Shown here one piece after another: positions 6,387 through 17,104 of a DNA stretch of 57,277 nt. Origin of the DNA: Acidimicrobiales bacterium. Lineage in GTDB: Bacteria > Actinomycetota > Acidimicrobiia > Acidimicrobiales > Bog-793. Both the position numbers and the translations under genes were made by a program. The notes beneath the pieces are model-generated. The model was not told the DNA's origin. It did not search any database and saw only the letters and a program-made list of their open reading frames with translations. Location: assembly GCA_035533595.1 (NCBI GenBank), contig DATLTN010000072.1, positions 1 through 57,277 of the forward strand, in the 5' to 3' direction. The stretch's first letter is position 1, and the number at the start of each line of letters is the position of its first letter.

Positions 6387-8846
6387 TCACTCGTCGTCGT
6401 CGCTCGAAGCGAGCGGCGCGACAGCGGCGACCGAAGCCCCCTCGTCGAGGTTCATCACCCGCACCCCGGTGGCATCCCGGCCCTGCGCGGCGATGTCCCG
6501 GACGGTGATGCGGATCACCACGCCGGCACTGGAAGCGAGCAGTAGCTCGTCGTCCAACCCCGCCATCAGCGCGCCCACGACGTAGCCACGGCGCTGGGTG
6601 AGCTTGATCCCCCGCACCCCCTGGCCGCCGCGGCCCTGCACGTTGAAGTGGTCGAGCTTGGTCCGCTTCCCGTACCCGGCATCGGTGACGAGGAGGAGGT
6701 CGCTCTCGGGGGCCGCGACGTCACAGGAGACGACCTCGTCCCCGGCGCGCAGCCGCATGCCGCGCACCCCGCCGGCGCTCCGTCCCATCGCCCGCACGTC
6801 GGCCTCGTTGAAGCGGATCGTCATGCCGTTCTTCGAGACGATGAAGACGTCGTCACCTCCGCCGGTCGCGACGACCCGCACGAGCTCGTCCCCGGCGGAG
6901 AGGTTGATGGCGATGAAGCCCTCGCGTCGCGACTTGTCGTACTCGCTGAAGGGGGTCTTCTTCACCGTCCCGGCCTTCGTCGCGAAGAGCAGGTAGCGGT
7001 CCGGATCGAAGGCGCGGGTCTCGACGATCGCCTGGATCTTCTCCTCCCCCTCGAGCGAGATGAGGTTGACGACCGGGGTGCCGCGCGCGGCGCGCTCCTT
7101 CACGGGGACCTCGTAGGCGCGCAGCCGGTAGACCTTGCCGCGGTTGGAGAACAAGAGGAGGTGCGCGAGCGCCGAGGTGTGGACGATCTCGGTGACGAGG
7201 TCCTCCTCCTTGAGGCGCGCACCTTGCACGCCGCGGCCGCCGCGGGACTGGGTCCGGAAGGCGTCCGCGGCGACCGCCTTGATGTAACCGGCGCGGGTGA
7301 GGGTGACGACGATCGGCTCGTCCTCGATCAGGTCCTCGGCGCCGAGCTCTCCCGGGTCGTGCACGATCTGGGTGCGGCGCTCGTTGGCGAACTTGTCGCG
7401 CACGAGGGCGAGCTCGGTGGCGATCACGTCGCGCAGCCGGGCGTCGTCGCCGAGGATCGCCCGCAGCTCCGCGATGGTCGCCTGCAGCTCCGCCATCTCC
7501 TCCTCGAGCTCGGAACGGCCGAGGCGGGTGAGGCGGCCGAGGGTCATGTCGAGAATGTGGTTGGCCTGGTCCTCGCTGAAGGAGAAGGGCTCGGCCATCA
7601 GCCGGGTGCGGGCGTCGCCGCGGTCGTCCGAGGCGCGGATGGTGGCGATCACCGCGTCGAGCATGTCGATCGCGCGCAGCAGCCCCTCGACGATGTGCGC
7701 CCGCTCCTCGGCCCGGTCGAGCCGGTACTGCGAGCGGCGCGTCACCACCTCGACCTGGTGGGCGACGTAGGCGCGCAGCGCCTGGTCGAGGGTCACGAGG
7801 CGGGGGACCCCGTCGTCGAGGGCGAGCATGTGGATGCCGAAGCTCGTCTGCAGCTGGGTGTGCTTGTAAAGGTTGTTGAGGACGACGTTGGCATTGGCGT
7901 CGCGCTTCAAGGTGATCACGAAGCGCGTCGCATGGCCGGCGGAATCGTCCTGGGTGGCGCTGATCCCGGAGAGGTCGCCGCGCTCGATCGCCTCGGCGAC
8001 CTGCTTCTCGATCGATTCGACGGCCGTCTGGTAAGGGATCTCGGTGACGACGATCTGCGCCGTGCCCCGCTCCTCTTGGATCTCGGCGACGGCGCGCAGC
8101 TTCACCGAGCCGCGCCCGGTGCGGTAGGCGTCGAGGATCCCGGAGCGCCCGAGGATCTGCGCCCCCGTCGGGAAGTCCGGCCCCTTCACGAAGGCCATCA
8201 GGTCCTCGGTGGTCGCCTCGGGGTGGGTGAGGAGGTGCTGGGTGGCGTCGATGACCTCACCCAGGTTGTGGGGCGGGATGTTCGTCGCCATCCCGACGGC
8301 GATCCCCTGCGAGCCGTTCACGAGCAGGTTCGGGAAGCGGGCCGGGAGGACGACCGGCTGGTCGTCCGAGCCGGAGAAGTTCGGGATGAAGTCGACCGTC
8401 CGCTCGTCGATCCCCTCGAGGAGGTGCATCGCGAGCGGGGCGAGGCGGCACTCGGTGTAGCGCATCGCCGCCGGGCCGTCGTTCGGGCTCGGGGAGCCGA
8501 ACTCGCCGTGGCCGTCGATCAGCGGGTGGCGGAGGCTGAAGTCCTGGACCATGCGGGCCAGCGCGTCGTAGATCGCGGTGTCGCCGTGCGGGTGGAACCG
8601 CGCCATCACGTCGCCGACGACCGTCGCGCACTTCACGTGCGGTCGGTCGGGCCGGCGCCCCGAGTCCCACATCGCGTAGAGGATCCGGCGGTGGACCGGC
8701 TTCAGTCCGTCGCGCAGGTCGGGCAGCGCGCGCGAGACGATGACCGACATCGAGTACTCCAGGAACGAGCGCTCCATCTCGAGCTGGATGTCGACCGGCT
8801 CGACGCTGCCGCCGTCGCCGGGGGGCGGTGTGCTCACGAGGGACAT
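6387..8846 (-). CDS. gyrA: DNA gyrase subunit A
   Basis: The 819-residue subunit performs strand breakage and rejoining in the A2B2 gyrase that introduces negative supercoils. It begins with the usual IQLEMERSFLEYSMSVIVSRALPD-type N-terminus. The active-site tyrosine sits in AAMRYTECRL. The quinolone-determining loop reads HPHGDTAIYDALARM, with Thr at the position of E. coli Ser83 and Asp at the position of Asp87. The GyrA box QSRGGRG, which defines gyrase versus topoisomerase IV, is present, followed by six C-terminal beta-pinwheel blades and an acidic SSDDDE tail. GAGGAGG lies about 11 nt before the ATG. It is downstream of gyrB by 88 bp. Confidence 0.98.
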   Translation of the reverse strand: MSLVSTPPPGDGGSVEPVDIQLEMERSFLEYSMSVIVSRALPDLRDGLKPVHRRILYAMWDSGRRPDRPHVKCATVVGDVMARFHPHGDTAIYDALARMVQDFSLRHPLIDGHGEFGSPSPNDGPAAMRYTECRLAPLAMHLLEGIDERTVDFIPNFSGSDDQPVVLPARFPNLLVNGSQGIAVGMATNIPPHNLGEVIDATQHLLTHPEATTEDLMAFVKGPDFPTGAQILGRSGILDAYRTGRGSVKLRAVAEIQEERGTAQIVVTEIPYQTAVESIEKQVAEAIERGDLSGISATQDDSAGHATRFVITLKRDANANVVLNNLYKHTQLQTSFGIHMLALDDGVPRLVTLDQALRAYVAHQVEVVTRRSQYRLDRAEERAHIVEGLLRAIDMLDAVIATIRASDDRGDARTRLMAEPFSFSEDQANHILDMTLGRLTRLGRSELEEEMAELQATIAELRAILGDDARLRDVIATELALVRDKFANERRTQIVHDPGELGAEDLIEDEPIVVTLTRAGYIKAVAADAFRTQSRGGRGVQGARLKEEDLVTEIVHTSALAHLLLFSNRGKVYRLRAYEVPVKERAARGTPVVNLISLEGEEKIQAIVETRAFDPDRYLLFATKAGTVKKTPFSEYDKSRREGFIAINLSAGDELVRVVATGGGDDVFIVSKNGMTIRFNEADVRAMGRSAGGVRGMRLRAGDEVVSCDVAAPESDLLLVTDAGYGKRTKLDHFNVQGRGGQGVRGIKLTQRRGYVVGALMAGLDDELLLASSAGVVIRITVRDIAAQGRDATGVRVMNLDEGASVAAVAPLASSDDDE

Positions 8847-8934
8847 GGCCCGCGTCGCCTCCTCACTGCGTTGAGTTGGTTCGTGTCAGGGAGCCGCACG
8901 ACCTCAGCGGTTCCCGGCGCGCCCGTGGGGCGCG

Positions 8935-10890
<1,956 letters not shown>

Positions 10891-10958
10891 TCAAGTGGCC
10901 GATGTCCGGAGCGCCAGCGGCCGATTCCGTCGGGCGGAAGCCGTGGCGAATGCAGCAC

Positions 10959-11321
10959 TCAGTCTACGGCAAATCCCCCTCGGACATGGACCTTTAGGGC
11001 GCGAACTCCACAATCCGGAAAGGCCTTCCGCAGCCCTTCGACGAGCGGTTTCTCGAGGAAGGCGAGCTTGGTCGACCATGCCGGATGGTCGACCTGGAGG
11101 GTGAGCACCCCGTCGCGCACCGCCGACGGCCGGCAGTGCGTCGCGACCTCCTCGCCGGCGATCGTCACCCACTGCTGGGTGAGCGCGGCGATGAGCCGCG
11201 CTCCCTCGAGCGGGCTCGCCGAGAGGTAGGCGTCGATCGCCTCACCGAGGCGGCGGGGAGGAGGCCCTCCTTCTTCGGGGAGCGGGCGCATGCCGCCGCT
11301 CCGGGGGGGCTTGGGCGCCAT
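10959..11321 (-). CDS. dciA: DciA (DUF721) helicase-loading protein
   Basis: The 120-residue protein has the compact DUF721/DciA domain: a helix (LGEAIDAYL) leading to QQWVTIAGEEVATHCRPSAVRDGVLTLQVDHPAWSTKLAFLEKPLVEGL. DciA loads or activates the replicative helicase DnaB in bacteria that lack DnaC or DnaI. The recF-DUF721-gyrB position is the actinobacterial one (Rv0004). Its ATG overlaps the recF stop by one base (TGATG), indicating translational coupling. The proline/arginine-rich first 25 residues are likely disordered. Confidence 0.9.
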   Translation of the reverse strand: MAPKPPRSGGMRPLPEEGGPPPRRLGEAIDAYLSASPLEGARLIAALTQQWVTIAGEEVATHCRPSAVRDGVLTLQVDHPAWSTKLAFLEKPLVEGLRKAFPDCGVRALKVHVRGGFAVD

Positions 11322-12373
11322 CAGAGGAGCTTCCCCGCGCGTAGCTCGACGAGGGTGGCCGCTTCCGCCTGCGCCGGGAGTGGGCCCGCGGTCGTGAGCA
11401 CCGCTTGACCCTCGGGGAGCTCGGAGAAGAGCGCGCTCGCCGTCTGGGAGTCGAGCTCGGAGAAGGCGTCGTCGAGGAGGAGGATCGGGCGCGAGCCGAC
11501 GTGCTCGGTGACGACCTCGTGTGCCGCGAGCCGCAGCGCGAGGGTGCTCGCCCGTTGGCGGCCCTGGCTGAGGCGCGAGCGCGCGTCGAGCTCACCGAGG
11601 CTGATCTGCAGCTCGTCGCGGTGCGGCCCGATGGTCGTCGCCCCTCGGCGGAGATCCTCGGCGCGAGAGCGCCCGATCGCTTCAGCGAGGGTCCCCTCGA
11701 AGGAGCGGTGGTAGCCGAGGCGCAGCTCCCCGGGCAGACCGGTCAGCCGGGAGAAGGCCGCGCTGGCAAAGGGCTGGAGCTCGGCGACGAGTGTCTCGCG
11801 CGCCTCGACGACGATCGTCCCGGTCGTCGCGAGCTGCTCGTCCCAGACGTCGAGGGTGTGGGCGCTCTGTTCGTCGAGGCGCCCTCCCACCTGCTTCAGC
11901 AGCGTGGCCCGCTGGCGCAGCACGCGATCGAGTGCCTGACAGGTCGCCGCGAGGCGCGGGTGCGCCATCACGAGCACACCGTCCAGGTAGTCGCGGCGCT
12001 CATGGGGCCCCCCTTTCACGAGCACGAGATCGTCAGGGGTGAAGATCGTGACCTGTAAGGCCTCCAAGAGCTCGGCGGCGCGCTGCACGCGCTGACGGTT
12101 GAGATAGGCCTGGTCGCGTCGCGGCGGCGCGATCTCGATCTCGACGAGCGTGCGTCGGCCCGACTCTTCAATCTCCGAGCGGAGGATCGCCCGCGCTGCG
12201 CCGTTCTGCACCAGCGCCTCGCGCGGGCTACCGCGGAAGGACTGCTGGGTGGAGCAGTAGCTGATCGCCTCGAGGATGCTCGTCTTGCCGGCACCGTTCT
12301 CCCCGGTCACGACGGTGAGGCCGCTCGGGTCGGGGACGAAGTCCAGCTCGCTCAGGTTGCGGAAATCCCGCAC
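11321..12373 (-). CDS. recF: DNA replication and repair protein RecF
   Basis: RecF is an SMC-like ATPase that loads RecA at single-strand gaps with RecO and RecR. Walker A is GENGAGKTSILEA, the signature region LSQGRQRAST and the Walker B ILLLDDAFSELD. The usual start codons give a problem: GTG at 12373 yields MRDFRNLSELDF and cuts off part of the first beta strand that the family has. In frame upstream there are only CTG codons; the CTG at 12397 would give LSQLQWLEVRDFRNL and overlaps the dnaN stop as CTGA. I give the GTG as the conservative start, with the CTG as a serious alternative (358 residues). Confidence 0.93.
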   Translation of the reverse strand: MRDFRNLSELDFVPDPSGLTVVTGENGAGKTSILEAISYCSTQQSFRGSPREALVQNGAARAILRSEIEESGRRTLVEIEIAPPRRDQAYLNRQRVQRAAELLEALQVTIFTPDDLVLVKGGPHERRDYLDGVLVMAHPRLAATCQALDRVLRQRATLLKQVGGRLDEQSAHTLDVWDEQLATTGTIVVEARETLVAELQPFASAAFSRLTGLPGELRLGYHRSFEGTLAEAIGRSRAEDLRRGATTIGPHRDELQISLGELDARSRLSQGRQRASTLALRLAAHEVVTEHVGSRPILLLDDAFSELDSQTASALFSELPEGQAVLTTAGPLPAQAEAATLVELRAGKLL

Positions 12374-12393
12374 CTCCAGCCACTGCAGCTGGC

Positions 12394-13518
12394 TCAGGAG
12401 ACCCGCACCGGCATGAGGAGGTAGCGGTAGTCGTTCTCACCGAGACCGCGCACCGTGGCCGGCTTGCTCGAGTCGATGACCTCGACGATGACGGTGTCGG
12501 AGCGGATCGCCTCGATCCCCTCGAGGAGGTAGTTCGGGTTGAACGCGACCGTGAGCTCCTCACCGGCGAAGCGCCCGTCGATCTGCTCGGCCGCTCGGCC
12601 GCTCTCCGCGGTGAGCACGGTGAGCTCCGCCCCTCCCTCGCTGAACGCCATGCGGACCGGAGTAGTTGCATCTTTCGTGTCACGAACCATAAGGCGGACG
12701 CGGCGCAGCGCGGAGGCGAGCTCCTCGCGCCCCACCTCGAGGGAATGCGGATAGCTCGGGGGGAGGAGGCGCTCGTAGTCGGGAAAGGGCCCCTTCAAGA
12801 GGCGGGTAGTGAGTTTCACCTCGCCCATCTCGAACACGGCGTCGAGTTCGCTGTGGCGGAAGACGAGGGGCGTCTCGGTGTCGTCGCCGGCGCTGCCGAC
12901 GAGGCGTTGGATCTCGGCCAGTGCCCGCGCCGGGATCAGCACTTCCGAGCCGGGGGCGAGCGCGCTGATCCCCTCGAGATCACAAAAGGCCAGCCGGTAG
13001 GAGTCGGTGGCGACAAGCCGCAGGCCGGCGTCAGTGGCGACCATGAGGACACCGGTCAGCTGGGGCGCACGGGTGTCATCGGTGAGCGCGGCCCTCACGA
13101 CCTGCCGCAAGCCCTCGGCGAAGCGGCCCGCGGGGAGGGTGATCCCCTCCGCCATCGGAGAGGAGAGGCGCGTGATCTCCGCGCCGAGGGGCACCCGGAT
13201 CACGAACTCCGCGCGGCCCGAGGTGATCCGCACCTCCTCCTCGCCCCCGTCGACGCTCACCGCCCCGGGCTCGAAGGCGCGGATGATGTCGCCCACGAGA
13301 CGCGACGGAACGAGCGTGTTCCCGTCGGACTCGCCAGCCACGGTGATACGGGACTCGATCACCAGGTCCGGGTCCGATCCGGTCACCTCGAGGCGGTTGC
13401 CGTGCAACACGAGCTGGATGCTCGGCGACCCCATCCCGAGCGTGCTGCGAGGCGACACCGCGCGACCGGTGGTCGTCAGTGCTTCAAGGAGTCCGTCTCG
13501 CTCGGTGCGGAACTTCAC
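12394..13518 (-). CDS. dnaN: DNA polymerase III beta sliding clamp
   Basis: The 374-residue clamp has three repeated domains. Recognisable parts are the N-terminal MKFRTERDGLLEALTTTGRAVS, the PLGAEITRLSSP region of domain one, LVATDSYRLAFCD in domain two, and the C-terminal YRYLLMPVR typical of the hydrophobic client-binding pocket end. It encircles DNA and tethers polymerase III. The start is GTG with GAGGAAGG about 12 nt upstream. It follows dnaA after 249 bp of probable origin sequence. Confidence 0.98.
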   Translation of the reverse strand: MKFRTERDGLLEALTTTGRAVSPRSTLGMGSPSIQLVLHGNRLEVTGSDPDLVIESRITVAGESDGNTLVPSRLVGDIIRAFEPGAVSVDGGEEEVRITSGRAEFVIRVPLGAEITRLSSPMAEGITLPAGRFAEGLRQVVRAALTDDTRAPQLTGVLMVATDAGLRLVATDSYRLAFCDLEGISALAPGSEVLIPARALAEIQRLVGSAGDDTETPLVFRHSELDAVFEMGEVKLTTRLLKGPFPDYERLLPPSYPHSLEVGREELASALRRVRLMVRDTKDATTPVRMAFSEGGAELTVLTAESGRAAEQIDGRFAGEELTVAFNPNYLLEGIEAIRSDTVIVEVIDSSKPATVRGLGENDYRYLLMPVRVS

Positions 13519-13767
13519 GGTGTGTGGATGTCCTTCCTCAAGAAGGGTTATAGAAATCTAGTAGTGGTAGTAGTGCTGTGGATTGTGGACGACCACTGAT
13601 CGTCGCAGGTCGTTGGGTAATTATCGATCCCCAACGTCGCGTACGTCGTCCGCAGGGGTCAGTTGGTGGCCCGGGGGGACTGTGGTTATCGCGGCCTGTG
13701 TCCCCCGCGCGCAGGGTCCGTGTCCCCAGGAAGGTCGCAAGGTGGTCCACCGGTTTCCCTACCGCGG
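13519..13767. other. dnaA-dnaN intergenic region, candidate oriC
   Basis: In actinobacteria the origin commonly lies between dnaA and dnaN. This 249-bp spacer has several DnaA-box-like 9-mers (consensus TTATCCACA or reverse TGTGGATAA): TGTGGATTG 13577-13585, TGTGGACGA from 13584, TGTGGTTAT 13681-13689, and TTATCGATC at 13621-13629. The stretch at about 13540-13572 is the most AT-rich part and also carries a TATAAC that could be the dnaN -10 box. A GGTGGTCCACC palindrome is near 13742-13752. Gene strands diverge from here (gyrA side minus, parAB side plus), as expected for leading-strand bias at an origin. Confidence 0.65.
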
Positions 13768-15144
13768 TCAGCTGCCGTTGCGGATCTTCGTGATCAGCTC
13801 GGTGACCTGCTCGTAGATCTGACGCCGCTCGCGCATCAGCCCGCTGATCTTGTCGACGGCGTGGATCACGGTGGTGTGGTCACGCCCGCCGAACTCGCGG
13901 GCGATCGCCGGATAGGAGAAGTCGGTGAGGTCGCGGAAGACGTACATGCTCACCTGACGGGCGTTGACGAGCGGTCGGCGCCTGCTCGGGCCACAGATCT
14001 CCTCGATGTCGAAGCCGAAGTGCTCGGAGGTCGCGGCCAGGATGTGCTGGGCGGTGATGCGCCGGGGCTGATGGCCCGCGATCACGTCGGCGAGGACGTT
14101 CTCCGCGAGCTCGCGGGTGAGCGGCTGGTGCGTGAGGTTCGCGTAGGCGATGACGCGATTCAGCGCGCCCTCGAGCTCGCGGATGTTGTCCTTGATGTTC
14201 GAGGCGATGAACTCGAGCACGTCGTCGGGAACGATCACCCGCTCGTGCTCGGACTTGGAGCGGAGGATCGCGATGCGCGTCTCCAGCTCGGGCGGCTGCA
14301 CGTCGGCGGTGAGGCCCGAGAGGAAGCGGCTGCGGAGACGGCTCTCGAGCGTGGCGATCGAGCCCGGCGGCCGGTCCGAGGTGAGCACGAGCTGCTTCGA
14401 GGCGTCGTGCAGCGAGTTGAAGGTGTGGAAGAACTCCTCCTGGAGCGACTCCTTGCCCTCCAGGAACTGGATGTCGTCGATCAGCAGGACGTCGCACTGG
14501 CGGTAGTGGCGCTTGAAGGCCCCGGTCGTGTTGTTCCGGATCGCCTCGACAAACTCGTTCATGAATGTCTCGGTGGAGACGTAGCGGACGTGCAGTCGGG
14601 GGAAGTTCTCCGTCACGTAGTTCCGGATCGCCTGCAGGAGATGGGTCTTGCCGAGGCCGGTGGCGCCGATGATGAACAGCGGGTTGTACGCCCGCGCCGG
14701 CGCCTCCGCGACCGACAACGCCGCGGCGTGCGCGAAGCGGTTGGAAGCGCCGATCACGAAGCCGTCGAAGCTGTAGCGGGGGTTCAGCGAAGAGCCGCCG
14801 TCGGTCGGTGAGGCCAGCGCCTCGTCGGCGATCTCCGGGCTCACCCGCCCCGAGGGGCTGAACATCTTCCCCCCGTCGGCGACCTCCTTCTCGTCGTCGG
14901 CTTGGATCTCGAAGCGGACCGAGATGTCGGTCCCGCCAACGTCGACGAGCGCCTCGCGCAGCAGCCCGGAGAAGCGGCTCTCCAGCCGGTCCCGCACGAG
15001 GGTGTTCGGCACGGCGAGGACCAGGGTGTTGTTCACCACTCCGAGCGGCCGCACGCCGGCGAACCACGTCTTCCAAGTCGCCTCGGTGAGCTGCGTGCGG
15101 ATGGCGGTGCCGCAGCTCTCCCATAATTCCTGCACATCGGTCAC
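13768..15144 (-). CDS. dnaA: Chromosomal replication initiator DnaA
   Basis: The 458-residue initiator has all four domains: N-terminal domain I (LWESCGTAIRTQLTEATWKTWFAGVRPL), a short variable linker (about 85-120), an AAA+ domain with Walker A GATGLGKT (160-167) and Walker B VLLIDDIQFLEG, and the C-terminal DNA-binding helix-turn-helix ending in GGRDHTTVIHAVDKI, which reads DnaA boxes. I start at GTG 15144, which gives the usual first helix; reading further upstream would translate the DnaA boxes at 15172-15203 and gives unrelated sequence. Confidence 0.97.
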   Translation of the reverse strand: MTDVQELWESCGTAIRTQLTEATWKTWFAGVRPLGVVNNTLVLAVPNTLVRDRLESRFSGLLREALVDVGGTDISVRFEIQADDEKEVADGGKMFSPSGRVSPEIADEALASPTDGGSSLNPRYSFDGFVIGASNRFAHAAALSVAEAPARAYNPLFIIGATGLGKTHLLQAIRNYVTENFPRLHVRYVSTETFMNEFVEAIRNNTTGAFKRHYRQCDVLLIDDIQFLEGKESLQEEFFHTFNSLHDASKQLVLTSDRPPGSIATLESRLRSRFLSGLTADVQPPELETRIAILRSKSEHERVIVPDDVLEFIASNIKDNIRELEGALNRVIAYANLTHQPLTRELAENVLADVIAGHQPRRITAQHILAATSEHFGFDIEEICGPSRRRPLVNARQVSMYVFRDLTDFSYPAIAREFGGRDHTTVIHAVDKISGLMRERRQIYEQVTELITKIRNGS

Positions 15145-15171
15145 GACAACTCGCCCTCCGGGCCGGGGTAG

Positions 15172-15203
15172 TTCTCCACAAGGGGGTCCACATCTGTGGA
15201 CTA
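15172..15203. promoter_or_regulatory. DnaA-box cluster upstream of dnaA
   Basis: TTCTCCACA (15172-15180, one mismatch to TTATCCACA) is followed by an inverted pair, GTCCACA-TC-TGTGGAC (15186-15201), with perfect 7-bp arms. These sites are just upstream of the dnaA start and could serve DnaA autoregulation or be part of the origin. Confidence 0.6.
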
Positions 15204-15281
15204 CGGGGCGAATCTCGGAGAGCGACATCGTACCGTTTCGCCCGCCCCGACGCCCTGGGCCGAAGGCCCCCGTTCGCGCTA

Positions 15282-15287
15282 TAGTTC
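15282..15287 (+). promoter_or_regulatory. Candidate -10 box for the rpmH operon
   Basis: TATAGT lies about 28 nt before the rpmH ATG in the short divergent spacer with dnaA. No good -35 match is visible. Confidence 0.4.
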
Positions 15288-15314
15288 TCGCCTCTTACTC
15301 AGGGGATTTGTCGG

Positions 15315-15449
15315 ATGAAGCGGACGTTCCAGCCCAACAACCGCCGTCGTGCGAAGCGCCACGGTTTTCGTCACCGGATGGCGACGCGCGCCGGCCGGGC
15401 GGTGCTCCAGGCGCGCCGCCGGCGCGGTCGGGTGCGGCTCTCGGCTTGA
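15315..15449 (+). CDS. rpmH: 50S ribosomal protein L34
   Basis: The 44-residue basic protein begins [22 protein letters not shown] and continues [22 protein letters not shown], which matches L34 along its whole length. It is a component of the large ribosomal subunit. It is divergent from dnaA and first in the rpmH-rnpA-yidD-yidC-jag-rsmG run; rnpA starts within its stop codon. Confidence 0.98.
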   Translation: MKRTFQPNNRRRAKRHGFRHRMATRAGRAVLQARRRRGRVRLSA

Positions 15450-15790
15450 GCAGCCGCCCCGGCGCCGTCCGGGGGCACCGCATCTACCAGGCACTCGCCC
15501 GCAGCTCACGACGGGCGTCGCTGCCACCCGTGCGGGTACACTTCCTGCCGTCGAACGACGACGGTGCCGCGGTCCGGGTTGCCTACTCCATCAGCCGCAA
15601 GGTCGGTGGGGCCGTCGTCAGGAACCGCTGGCGGCGGCGCCTTCGCGCGATCGTCGCCGAGGCGTCACCCCGGCTGACACCCGGGGCGTACCTCATCGGC
15701 GTTGCGCCGCAGAGCGCGGAACTCACCTACAGCGAGCTAAGAGACCGAGTGATCGACAGCATGACGAGGGCAAGCGGGTCTCCGCGATGA
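15446..15790 (+). CDS. rnpA: Ribonuclease P protein component
   Basis: The 114-residue basic protein is the protein subunit of RNase P, which matures tRNA 5' ends. The family motif is clear: [31 protein letters not shown] (the RNR signature helix, about residues 48-78 of the product). I place the start at TTG 15446, which overlaps the rpmH stop as TTGA and gives a normal-length protein; the open frame extends further upstream but in shadow sequence. Its stop overlaps the yidD ATG. Confidence 0.93.
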   Translation: MSSRPGAVRGHRIYQALARSSRRASLPPVRVHFLPSNDDGAAVRVAYSISRKVGGAVVRNRWRRRLRAIVAEASPRLTPGAYLIGVAPQSAELTYSELRDRVIDSMTRASGSPR

Positions 15791-16017
15791 ACGCTCGAGG
15801 CCCGCTCCCGAGGAGACTCCTCATCGGCGCGATCCACGGCTATCAGGCCGTGCGCGCCGGGAAGCCCTCCCCCTGCCGCTTCGTCCCCACCTGCTCGGCG
15901 TACGCGATCGAGGCGATCGAACGCCACGGCGTGCTTCGCGGAGGCCTGCTCGCGGCTGGCCGCATCGGCCGCTGTCACCCCTTCGGGAAGCGGGGCTTCG
16001 ACCCCGTGCCCGGTTAG
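15787..16017 (+). CDS. yidD: Membrane protein insertion efficiency factor YidD
   Basis: The 76-residue protein has the YidD signature [34 protein letters not shown], with the conserved cysteines, and [15 protein letters not shown] at the end. YidD is a small amphipathic membrane-surface protein that aids YidC-dependent insertion. The ATG overlaps the rnpA stop (ATGA), and yidC begins 10 bp after its stop. Confidence 0.96.
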   Translation: MNARGPLPRRLLIGAIHGYQAVRAGKPSPCRFVPTCSAYAIEAIERHGVLRGGLLAAGRIGRCHPFGKRGFDPVPG

Positions 16018-16027
16018 GAGCTCCCCC

Positions 16028-17104
16028 ATGTTCCTCGCCTCCACGATCGGCCAGATCGGCCATCCCTTCTACGAGATCTTCGCCTGGATCCTCGCGACGG
16101 CCTACTCGCTCATCCCGAACTACGCCGTTGCGATCGCGCTGCTCACGATCGTGGTGATGCTCGCGATGTTCCCGATCAACGTCCGCGGCCAGCGCGGGAT
16201 GATGAAGATGCAGCTCCTCGGGCCGGAGATGAAGAAACTCCAGGCCAAGTACAAGGCCTCGCCGGGTCTCACGGTCGGCGAGAAGCAGGAGCTCCGGCAG
16301 CGCCAGCAGGAAGAGATGATGGCGCTCTACAAGGAGCACAACGTCAGCCCCACCGGTGGCTGCCTGCCGATGGTCCTGCAGATGCCGGTCTTCCTTATCC
16401 TCTACGGGACGATCCGCGGCCTCATCCACACCGTGAAGGGCGTCCCGCTCCCCCTCTACGTCGCCCACACCTCCCGCATCTACCAGGCGGTGCGGGCGGA
16501 CCACGGCCACCTCAACGCCTTCGGGGTCAACCTCGCCGACTCCGTGCGCTCGGGCGGCCTCTCCTTCGCGCAGAAGCTGCCCTTCATCGCGCTGATCCTC
16601 GTGGCGATTGCGTTGCAGTACATCCAGATGAAGCAGCTCTCGGGGCGCAACGCGGCCGCCGCGGCCGCCAACCCGCAGATGCAGCAGATGCAGAAGATCT
16701 TCCCCCTCATCTTCGCGGTCATCTACATCTCGATCCCTGCTGGGGTGAACGTCTACTTCATCGTTTCTGCGCTCTTCCGCATCGGCCAGCAGGAGCTCAT
16801 CTACCGCCGGGACCCACACATCCAGAGCGCCGTCGCGCAGCTGCGCGAGCGCGGCAACGGCAAGCCAGACCAGGGTCGTTCCAACGTGGTCGCGCCGCAG
16901 GCGAAGAGCCCCGGCCTTCTCTCGCGCTTCACCGGGATGGGGCAGCTGACGCCGGCCGCGGAGGGGGGCACCGCGCCCTCCCCCTCCCCGCGCAACGCGA
17001 CCGGCGGCCCACGCGGCCGCGGCGGGAAGCCCTCCCCGAAGACCAACCCGGGGCCGAAGGCCCACCCCCGCGCCCAGGGCAAGCGCCCCCGGCGGGCCCG
17101 CTGA
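16028..17104 (+). CDS. yidC: Membrane protein insertase YidC/Oxa1
   Basis: The 358-residue insertase lacks the large periplasmic domain of proteobacterial YidC. It shows the conserved core: hydrophobic helix near residues 34-55, FPINVRGQRGMMKMQLLGPEMKKLQAKYK cytoplasmic hairpin (about 57-84), GGCLPMVLQMPVFLILYGTIRGLI, then IALILVAIALQYIQMKQL and FPLIFAVIYISIPAGVNVYFIVSALFRIGQQ. The last 80 residues are basic and Pro/Gly-rich, as in actinobacterial homologues, and may contact ribosomes. Its TGA overlaps the jag ATG. Confidence 0.96.
   Translation: MFLASTIGQIGHPFYEIFAWILATAYSLIPNYAVAIALLTIVVMLAMFPINVRGQRGMMKMQLLGPEMKKLQAKYKASPGLTVGEKQELRQRQQEEMMALYKEHNVSPTGGCLPMVLQMPVFLILYGTIRGLIHTVKGVPLPLYVAHTSRIYQAVRADHGHLNAFGVNLADSVRSGGLSFAQKLPFIALILVAIALQYIQMKQLSGRNAAAAAANPQMQQMQKIFPLIFAVIYISIPAGVNVYFIVSALFRIGQQELIYRRDPHIQSAVAQLRERGNGKPDQGRSNVVAPQAKSPGLLSRFTGMGQLTPAAEGGTAPSPSPRNATGGPRGRGGKPSPKTNPGPKAHPRAQGKRPRRAR

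Noticed and set aside
15145-15228. A longer dnaA start within 15145-15228
   Set aside because: The added residues are not homologous to DnaA and would place the DnaA boxes within coding sequence.
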